This document shows, piece after piece, positions 14,322 through 19,372 of a stretch of DNA of 19,372 nt; the first letter of the stretch is position 1; each line of letters starts with the position of its first letter. A program made the translations under genes and the position numbers. The DNA lies in the NCBI GenBank assembly GCA_018711265.1, contig DVIM01000085.1, positions 1 through 19,372 of the forward strand. Direction: 5' to 3'. The notes below the pieces were generated by a model. The model did no database searches, was not told the DNA's origin, and saw nothing but the letters and a program-made list of their open reading frames with translations. The stretch comes from Spyradocola merdavium. GTDB lineage: Bacteria > Bacillota > Clostridia > Christensenellales > UBA1750.

Positions 14322-14376
14322 GGAACCCCTCTCTCTTTTTTTCGCCCGTGTCTTGCGCCGGGGCTGGCGGGATTGC

Positions 14377-14422
14377 AAAAAAAATGCCGCCGCCTTTGCG
14401 GGCGGGCGGCGTGCGCCGCCCG
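14377..14422 (-). terminator. GC-rich terminator/attenuator-like region before dxs
   Basis: On the minus strand three GC-rich segments occur right after the PAP2-like stop codon: CGGGCGGC (14422-14415), GCCGCCCG (14410-14403) and GGCGGCGGC (14394-14386), followed by A and a run of eight T (14384-14377). The middle segment can pair with the first (8 bp, loop GCAC) or with the third (7 bp, loop of 10), and only the second pairing puts a stem next to the T run. Confidence 0.65.
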
Positions 14423-14881
14423 TCACAGCACCCAGAGGATGGCGATGATGATTCCCAGCAGCGCGCCGGCCAGGACCTCCAGGGGCGTGTGGCCGAGCAG
14501 CTCGCGCAGCTGCTCCTGCGTGTCCTGGTAGCCGGAGCGCTTGTCCATCAGGTGCTTGATGATCTTGTTGATCTTGGCGGCCTGCTTGCCGGCGGCGCGG
14601 CGCACGCCCGCCGCGTCGTACATCACCACCACGGCAAGGGCCGCCGCGATGGCGAAGTAGGCGCTGTCAAACCCGTAGTTCAGGCCCATGGAGGCGGCCA
14701 GCGCCGTGACAAAGGCCGAGTGCGCCGAGGGCATTCCGCCCGCCCCGACAAAACGCGTCACGTCCAGCCGGCGAAGCAGCATCAGGTTCAGCAGCACCTT
14801 GATGATCTGCGAGCTGACCCAGCCCACCGCCGCAGGCATCAGGCAGGGGTTCTGGAAGACGAGCAGGATGTTGTTGGTCAC
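14423..14881 (-). CDS. Divergent PAP2-family membrane protein (DUF212)
   Basis: A 152-residue membrane protein with conserved DUF212 motifs: GGMPSAHS (48-55), YDAAGVRRAAGKQA (88-101) and LGHTPLEVLAGALLG (129-143), plus membrane segments at about 17-36, 55-87 and 130-152. PAP2 phosphatases remove phosphate from lipids such as undecaprenyl diphosphate; the divergent DUF212 group has no proven substrate, to my knowledge. Its place between ispA and dxs, two isoprenoid genes, makes a polyprenyl phosphate substrate plausible. The start is GTG at 14881, with AAGGAGG 6 bases upstream and 11 bases after the ispA stop. A longer open frame to 15838 is an artefact running through ispA. Confidence 0.88.
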   Translation of the reverse strand: MTNNILLVFQNPCLMPAAVGWVSSQIIKVLLNLMLLRRLDVTRFVGAGGMPSAHSAFVTALAASMGLNYGFDSAYFAIAAALAVVVMYDAAGVRRAAGKQAAKINKIIKHLMDKRSGYQDTQEQLRELLGHTPLEVLAGALLGIIIAILWVL

Positions 14882-14892
14882 GGGCTGCCTCC

Positions 14893-15807
14893 TTAGTGTT
14901 TGCGCGCGGCAAAGTCCCGCGCAAGATCGGAAAAGAAGCCGTCGGCGTCCACGGGCTGCACCTCGCGGACGGCCTCCTCGGTCAGGCTGTCGAGCCTTTG
15001 GCGCGCGCCGTCCACGCCGTAGAGGGCGACATAGGTGAGCTTGCCCTCTTTTTCGTCCTTGCCGACGGTCTTGCCCATTTCCTCGGTGGTGGAGGTGGCG
15101 TCCAGGATGTCGTCGGCGACCTGGAAGGCCAGGCCCAGCGCCGCGCCGTAGCGGGAAAGGGCGGTCAGCTCCCGCTCGCTCGCGCCGCCGATCTCCGCGC
15201 CGGCCAGCAGCGCGCCGCGGATCATGGCGGCGGTCTTGTTCTTGTGGATGAAGTGGAGCTGCTCCTCGCGGCGGGCGGGGTCTGCGCCCTGCTTTTCGCA
15301 GAGCACGTCCAGCGCCTGGCCCGCGACCATGCCGGTCAGGCCCGCCGCCTCCGCGACGCGGCCGATGGCCCGCAAGTGCCGGAGCGCGTGCTCCGGGTTG
15401 GCCTGCGCCGCGCGCGCCATGTGCGCAAAGGCGTGCGTGAGCAGCGCGTCGCCCGCCAGGATCGCCATCGCCTCGCCGTAGACGACGTGGTTCGTGGGCC
15501 GGCCGCGGCGCAGCGTGTCGTTGTCCATGGCGGGCAAATCGTCGTGGATCAGGGAATAGGTATGGATCATCTCCATGGCGCAGGCGGCGGGCAGCGCCTC
15601 CCGCAAAGCGGACGGGGAGTCGCGCAGGTCCGTGCCCACGCGCTCGGCCGCGGCCAGCACCAGGCACGGGCGCAGGCGCTTGCCGCCCGCGAGCAGCGAA
15701 TAGCGCGCGGCATCGGTGATGACCTCGGCCCAGCCGCCGTCCTTGGGCAGGGCGAGGGGCAGCGCCGCCTCCACCATGGCGCGATAGCGTTCGAACTGCG
15801 CGTGCAT
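14893..15807 (-). CDS. ispA: Short-chain polyprenyl (farnesyl) diphosphate synthase
   Basis: A 304-residue trans-prenyltransferase that condenses isopentenyl diphosphate with allylic diphosphates to make geranyl and farnesyl diphosphate. The substrate-binding GGKRLRP is at 41-47, the first aspartate-rich motif DDLPAMDND at 89-97, and the second DDILD at 232-236 followed by KTVGKDEKEGK. The two extra residues within the first Asp-rich motif (DDxxxxD) are typical of bacterial FPP synthases. The start is ATG at 15807, with GGAGGA 6 bases upstream inside xseB and a 2-base gap after its stop, so the pair is probably coupled. A TTG at 15813 is in frame but badly spaced. Confidence 0.95.
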   Translation of the reverse strand: MHAQFERYRAMVEAALPLALPKDGGWAEVITDAARYSLLAGGKRLRPCLVLAAAERVGTDLRDSPSALREALPAACAMEMIHTYSLIHDDLPAMDNDTLRRGRPTNHVVYGEAMAILAGDALLTHAFAHMARAAQANPEHALRHLRAIGRVAEAAGLTGMVAGQALDVLCEKQGADPARREEQLHFIHKNKTAAMIRGALLAGAEIGGASERELTALSRYGAALGLAFQVADDILDATSTTEEMGKTVGKDEKEGKLTYVALYGVDGARQRLDSLTEEAVREVQPVDADGFFSDLARDFAARKH

Positions 15808-15809
15808 CG

Positions 15810-16037
15810 TCAATCCTCCTCCTGCTCCTCGGCGTCAAAGGGCGTGCGGGAGCCGTCCTTTTCCAGCTTTTCGACGCGGCCGCGCCCCTCCTGCAGGAGA
15901 GCGCTGAGCTTCTCGGCCAGGGCGCAGCCCTTTTCGTAGGCCTTGAGCGTCTCCTCCAGCGTCATCTCTCCGCTCTCGATCTTCTCCGTCAGGGCCGTGA
16001 GCTCTTCCATGCCGCTCTCGTAGGTCATTTTTTTCAT
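15810..16037 (-). CDS. xseB: Exodeoxyribonuclease VII small subunit
   Basis: A 75-residue, highly charged, helical protein. The XseB pattern is clear: YESGMEELTALTEKIESGEMTLEETLKAYEKGCALAEKLSALL, shown here in part as SGEMTLEETLKAYEKG (22-37). It binds the XseA large subunit to form exonuclease VII, which degrades single-stranded DNA to short oligonucleotides. GGGGAG lies 8 bases before the ATG, overlapping the end of xseA, whose stop is 5 bases upstream. A second in-frame ATG at 16028 is less well placed. Confidence 0.95.
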   Translation of the reverse strand: MKKMTYESGMEELTALTEKIESGEMTLEETLKAYEKGCALAEKLSALLQEGRGRVEKLEKDGSRTPFDAEEQEED

Positions 16038-16042
16038 GGGTT

Positions 16043-17266
16043 TTACTCCCCCTCGTCGTTGTCCAGAAACACCGCGAGCGCGCGGGCCGAAACGCCGCCG
16101 CCGGCAAAGCGCAGGAACAGCTCGTCCTCCGGCCGGACCTGGCCGGCGCGCAGGATGGGCTCGCGGCCCCGGCGCACCGCGGCGTACCCGCGCCGCAGCA
16201 CAGCCTGCGGGTCCAGCGCGGCAAGGCGCGCCTGCGCGCGGCCAAAGTCCGCTTCGCGCGCGGCGAGCGCCGCCCGGGCCTGCGCGCCGAGGCGCTGGCG
16301 CAGGGCGCCAAGCTCCTTCTCCCGCCCCGCAAGGTCCGAGAGGGCCTGCGCGGGCTGCACGCGGGCCGCCAGGCGCGAAAGCCGGCCCTCCCGCTCGGCG
16401 ATGGCGCGCAGGGTCCGCGCGCGGAGCGTTTCGCGCAGGCCGTCCAGACGCTGCAGCGCGTCCCGCACGTCGGGCACCAGGAGCTCCGCCGCGTTGGAGG
16501 GCGTGGCCGCGCGCGCGTCCGCGGCAAAGTCGCAGAGGGTGAAGTCCGTCTCATGCCCGACGGCGGAGACCACGGGCACGGGGCAGGCGCGCACCGCGCG
16601 CACGACTGCCTCCTCGTTGAAGGCCCACAGGTCCTCCATGGACCCGCCGCCGCGCCCGACGATCACCGCGTCCACCGCCTGCGCGCCCAGGGTCTGCACG
16701 GCCTGCGCGATGGAGGCCGCCGCGCCCTCGCCCTGCACGCGGCAGGGGCAGAGCAGGATGTCCACGGCCGGGTTGCGGCGGTGCGCCACGCGCACGATGT
16801 CCCGGATCACCGCGCCGGAGGGCGAGGTCGCAACGCCGATGCAGCGCGGCGCGCGCGGCAGGGGGCGCTTCTTCTCGGGATCGAAGAGGCCCTCGGCCTG
16901 CAGGCGGGCGCGATCGCGCTCAAAGCGCAGCCAGAGCTCGCCCACGCCGTCGCGCTCCATGCCCTCGCCGTAGAACTGATACTGGCCCTGCGCCTCGTAC
17001 AGGGAGACATAGCCGGTCAGCAGCACGCGCATGCCGTCCCTGGGGACAAAGGGGAGCCGCATGGCGTTCTGCCGGAACATCACGCAGCGCACGAGGCCGC
17101 CCTCGTCCTTCAGGGAGAAGTAGAGGTGGCCGGAGACGTGGCGCTTAAAGCCGGAGATCTCCCCGCGCACGCACAGGCCGCGCAGCAGCGAGTCCGCCTG
17201 CAGGAGGGAGCGCACATAGCCGTTGAGCTGGCTGACGCTCAGCGTCAGGCGGTCACTTTGCGGCAT
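16043..17266 (-). CDS. xseA: Exodeoxyribonuclease VII large subunit
   Basis: A 407-residue protein. An OB-fold DNA-binding domain covers about 1-105 (VSQLNGYVRSLL, VRGEISGFKRH, SGHLYFSLKD). The catalytic domain contains IGVATSPSGAVIRDI, VIVGRGGGSMEDLWAFN and AVGHETDFTLCDFAAD, the conserved XseA signatures. An arginine- and alanine-rich coiled region follows. With XseB it forms exonuclease VII. Its start overlaps the end of folD by 14 bases, with GGAGG 9 bases upstream in folD, so translation is likely coupled. Confidence 0.97.
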   Translation of the reverse strand: MPQSDRLTLSVSQLNGYVRSLLQADSLLRGLCVRGEISGFKRHVSGHLYFSLKDEGGLVRCVMFRQNAMRLPFVPRDGMRVLLTGYVSLYEAQGQYQFYGEGMERDGVGELWLRFERDRARLQAEGLFDPEKKRPLPRAPRCIGVATSPSGAVIRDIVRVAHRRNPAVDILLCPCRVQGEGAAASIAQAVQTLGAQAVDAVIVGRGGGSMEDLWAFNEEAVVRAVRACPVPVVSAVGHETDFTLCDFAADARAATPSNAAELLVPDVRDALQRLDGLRETLRARTLRAIAEREGRLSRLAARVQPAQALSDLAGREKELGALRQRLGAQARAALAAREADFGRAQARLAALDPQAVLRRGYAAVRRGREPILRAGQVRPEDELFLRFAGGGVSARALAVFLDNDEGE

Positions 17267-18101
17267 GTTCCGCGGCCTCCACGGCGTTCTCCATGAGCAT
17301 GGCGATGGTCATGGCGCCGACGCCGCCGGGGACGGGCGTGATGCGCGAGGCCACCTGCGCGGCGCTGGCAAAGTCCACGTCGCCCACGACCTTGCCCTCC
17401 ACGCGGTTGATGCCCACGTCCAGCACCACCGCGCCGGGCTTGATCATGTCGCCCGTGATCATGCCGGCCTTGCCCACCGCAACGACCAGGATGTCCGCCC
17501 CGCGCGTGACCTGCGCAAGGTCCTGCGTCCGGGAGTGGGCGATGGTCACGGTGCAGTTCTTCTGCAGGAGGAGCAGCGCCATGGGCTTGCCCACGATGTT
17601 GGAGCGGCCCACGACCACCGCGTGCTTGCCGGAAAGGGGCACGTCCTCGATCTCCAGCAGGCGCATCACGCCCTTGGGCGTGCAGGGCACAAAGCCCGGC
17701 TCGCCGATGAGCAGGCGACCGGCATTGATGGGATGGAAGCCGTCCACGTCCTTGTCCGGATCGATGGCGCGGATCACCTCGCGCTCGTCCAGGTGGCGCG
17801 GCAGGGGGAGCTGCACGAGGATGCCGTGGACCGCAGGGTCCTCGTTCAGGCGCTGCACGGTGCTCAGCAGCTCCTGCTGCGTGGTCTCCTCCGGCAGGCG
17901 CAGAACCGTGCCGTTCATGCCGAGCTTTTTGCACGCGCGCTCCTTGTTGCGCACGTAGATGGCCGAGGCGGGGTCCTCCCCCACGAGCACGACCGCAAGG
18001 CCGGGCGTGATCCCCCGGCTCTTGAGCGCCTCCACGCGCGGGGCGAGGCCCTCGCGCACGCGCAGGGCAATGCCCTTTCCATCGATGATGCTGGCCGCCA
18101 T
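17253..18101 (-). CDS. folD: Bifunctional methylene-THF dehydrogenase/cyclohydrolase
   Basis: A 282-residue enzyme that oxidises 5,10-methylene-tetrahydrofolate to methenyl-THF with NADP and hydrolyses it to 10-formyl-THF. The active-site pattern is intact: Tyr49 and Lys53 in SAIYVRNKERACKKLG, Gln97 in LVQLPLP and Asp120 in KDVDGFHP. The cofactor loop GRSNIVGKP is at 165-173 and the closing PVPGGVGAMT near 270. GGAGGA sits 8 bases before the chosen ATG. It follows the TsaD-like gene by 22 bases and overlaps xseA, so it belongs to the same transcription unit. Confidence 0.97.
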   Translation of the reverse strand: MAASIIDGKGIALRVREGLAPRVEALKSRGITPGLAVVLVGEDPASAIYVRNKERACKKLGMNGTVLRLPEETTQQELLSTVQRLNEDPAVHGILVQLPLPRHLDEREVIRAIDPDKDVDGFHPINAGRLLIGEPGFVPCTPKGVMRLLEIEDVPLSGKHAVVVGRSNIVGKPMALLLLQKNCTVTIAHSRTQDLAQVTRGADILVVAVGKAGMITGDMIKPGAVVLDVGINRVEGKVVGDVDFASAAQVASRITPVPGGVGAMTIAMLMENAVEAAEHAAK

Positions 18102-18123
18102 GGCGTCTTCCTCCCTTGTCTCT

Positions 18124-19077
18124 CTATGAATTCTTTCCGCTTTGGAGTTGTTGTAGTCCGAGCAGCGCCGCGCCCACGGCGTTGTCGCCCGCGTATTCCG
18201 GCCGGGCGAAGTAGGGCCGCACCGGGCTGCCGCTGCGGCGGATGCGCTCCCGCAGGAGCTCCCGGAACCGCTGCGAGGAGGCAACGCCCCCCGCAAGGAG
18301 CGCGCTTCGCAGCCCCGTCTCGCGGCTGGCGTTCGTCAGGAGCTTTTCGATCGTGCGCGCCAGGCACGAATAGACCTCCGCCGCGATCTGCTCCGGCGAA
18401 AAGCCGCCGCTGTCCGCCATGCGCATGACCTGCGCCTCGGCCCCGGAAAAGGAGCAGTGCAGGCCGCGGCAGGTCACGACCACCAGGGACTGCGGCTGCG
18501 CGCCGCGGCTGAGCTTCTCCAGCTCCGGCCCCGCGGGGAAGGGCAGCCCCAGCCGCACGCCCACGCGGTCCACGAACTGGCCCGCGTGCAGGTCGTCCGA
18601 CCCGCCGAGGAGCGAGATGCTCCCGTCCTCCCCGCAGGCGAGGACCTCGGTCGTGCCGCCGGACAGGTGCAGCGCCAGGTGCGGCCCCGCGGGCAGGCCG
18701 GAATCGATGCGCGCCGCGGCGATGTGCCCGGCCTGGTGGCTCGAGCGGAAGCGCGGCACGCCAAGGAGCGTCGAAAGCGACGCGGCCATGCCGCTGCCCA
18801 CGGTGAAGACCGGCATGTAGGAGCCCTCCACGTCCCGCGGGGCGTCCGACGCGCAGACCGCCGCGATCTCCATCCCCGGCACGGCCTCCGAGAGTTCCGC
18901 AATCAGCTCGGGCAGGTTCTGCACGTGCTGGAACACGCCCTCGCTCTGCCGCAGACCCCTGCCGCCCATCTTAACGACAAGCAGCCGCCTTGCGCTCCCG
19001 AGCACATGCCCGTCCAGCGCGACAGCGGCAACCGAGGTCGTATAACAGCTTGTGTCCATGCCAAGTACGGCTTGCAC
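18124..19077 (-). CDS. TsaD/Kae1-like paralogue (peptidase M22 family)
   Basis: A 317-residue ASKHA-fold protein. It begins VLGMDTSCYTTS, like TsaD's ILGIETSCDET, and keeps the metal-binding pair His114/His118 in HQAGHIAAA. Other corresponding loops are LSGGTTEVL (138-146), VDRVGVRLGLPFPAGPELE (169-187), CSFSGAEAQV (208-217), LAGGVASS (261-268) and GDNAVGAAL (297-305). TsaD makes the t6A tRNA modification, but several loops differ from true TsaD (for example SGGTTE instead of SGGHTQ), so I read this as the Clostridia paralogue of unknown function. The start is GTG at 19077, because the conserved VLG strand needs it; the ATG at 19059 would delete that strand. It starts 6 bases after nusB. Confidence 0.85.
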   Translation of the reverse strand: MQAVLGMDTSCYTTSVAAVALDGHVLGSARRLLVVKMGGRGLRQSEGVFQHVQNLPELIAELSEAVPGMEIAAVCASDAPRDVEGSYMPVFTVGSGMAASLSTLLGVPRFRSSHQAGHIAAARIDSGLPAGPHLALHLSGGTTEVLACGEDGSISLLGGSDDLHAGQFVDRVGVRLGLPFPAGPELEKLSRGAQPQSLVVVTCRGLHCSFSGAEAQVMRMADSGGFSPEQIAAEVYSCLARTIEKLLTNASRETGLRSALLAGGVASSQRFRELLRERIRRSGSPVRPYFARPEYAGDNAVGAALLGLQQLQSGKNS

Positions 19078-19083
19078 CGCGCC

Positions 19084-19372
19084 TCAGCCCCTTTCTTCCG
19101 CCGGAAGGGCCGCCGGCGCGCGCTCGCCCTGCGCATTGGGAGCTTCCTCCGCAATGGGGGCAGCTTCTGCCAGGGGGGCGGACTCCGCCAAGGGGGCAGT
19201 TTCTGCCAGGGGGGTAGACTCTGCCCGGGGGGCGGACTCCGCCTCGCGGGCGATCGTGCCCAGGATTCCGTTGATGAAGGAGGCCGCCTTGCCGCCCGAG
19301 AACGCGTGGGCAAGCTCCACCGCCTCGTTGATGGCCACGCCCGTGGGCACGTCCTCCCGGTAGAACATCTCA
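19084..19372 (-). CDS. nusB: NusB C-terminal part with an Ala/Pro/Glu repeat tail, cut by right edge
   Basis: The last 95 residues are visible. DVPTGVAINEAVELAHAFS, followed by FINGILGTIAR, is the conserved C-terminal core of NusB, the antitermination factor that binds rRNA leader RNA with S10 (NusE). Most NusB proteins end within a few residues of this point. Here about 50 more residues follow, made of six copies of a hexapeptide of the form AESAPL and then a short Ala/Pro/Glu-rich end. The tail is predicted to be disordered and acidic. The N-terminal part and the start codon are outside the window. Gene order (nusB before xseA) is the usual one. Confidence 0.85.
   Translation of the reverse strand, partial: EMFYREDVPTGVAINEAVELAHAFSGGKAASFINGILGTIAREAESAPRAESTPLAETAPLAESAPLAEAAPIAEEAPNAQGERAPAALPAEERG
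19135..19242 (-). repeat. Six tandem 18-bp repeats inside nusB
   Basis: Six consecutive 18-base units in frame encode AESAPR, AESTPL, AETAPL, AESAPL, AEAAPI and AEEAPN. Units differ at several positions, mostly preserving Ala-Glu-x-x-Pro. The array makes up most of the extra C-terminal tail. Confidence 0.85.

Noticed and set aside
19135..19242. CRISPR-like repeat array
   Set aside because: Units are contiguous 18-mers in frame with no spacers; they encode the NusB tail.

Overview
The window reads as chromosomal DNA from a high-GC, endospore-forming member of the Clostridia (Firmicutes). The evidence is the gene set and order: the nusB / xseA-xseB / ispA / dxs / tlyA / nadK / argR / recN / spoIVB / spo0A core cluster, followed by spoIIM-like, deoB and dacF genes. 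Every gene I can support lies on the minus strand, so transcription runs from the right edge to the left edge. The many long plus-strand open frames are shadows caused by high GC.

Layout in transcription order. (a) 19372-18124: the C-terminal end of nusB with an unusual repeat-coded tail, then a TsaD/Kae1-like paralogue. (b) 18101-14893: folD, xseA, xseB and ispA, tightly packed and partly overlapping (one-carbon metabolism, exonuclease VII, prenyl diphosphate synthesis). (c) 14881-11634: a divergent PAP2-family membrane protein, a GC-rich terminator or attenuator-like structure, dxs and tlyA. (d) 11619-8484: a sigma-A-like promoter, then nadK, argR and recN. (e) 8483-7876: an AT-rich leader and a small XRE-type regulator with its own promoter. 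(f) 7784-5071: spoIVB, a Spo0A-family regulator and a SpoIIM-like membrane protein, each with a candidate sporulation-type promoter. (g) 5037-2603: deoB and dacF. (h) 2606-1: an uncharacterised TIM-barrel protein and an EF-G-like GTPase cut by the left edge.

The most interesting signal is regulatory. Ahead of each of the four sporulation genes (spoIVB, spo0A, spoIIM-like, dacF) the ribosome-binding site can pair with an upstream complementary arm. In each case a candidate sporulation promoter (sigma-G-, sigma-H-, sigma-E- and sigma-F/G-like; the last is weak) is placed so that its transcript would lack all or most of that arm. Read-through RNA from the upstream gene would be folded and poorly translated, while RNA from the local promoter would be open. 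I did not find comparable full masking at the housekeeping genes, although recN and argR show weaker partial pairing. A second notable point is that the Spo0A-family protein keeps a normal-looking DNA-binding domain but has a degenerate receiver domain.

I see no tRNA, rRNA, CRISPR array, insertion sequence or prophage gene here. Family assignments come from remembered motifs and gene order, not from database searches.
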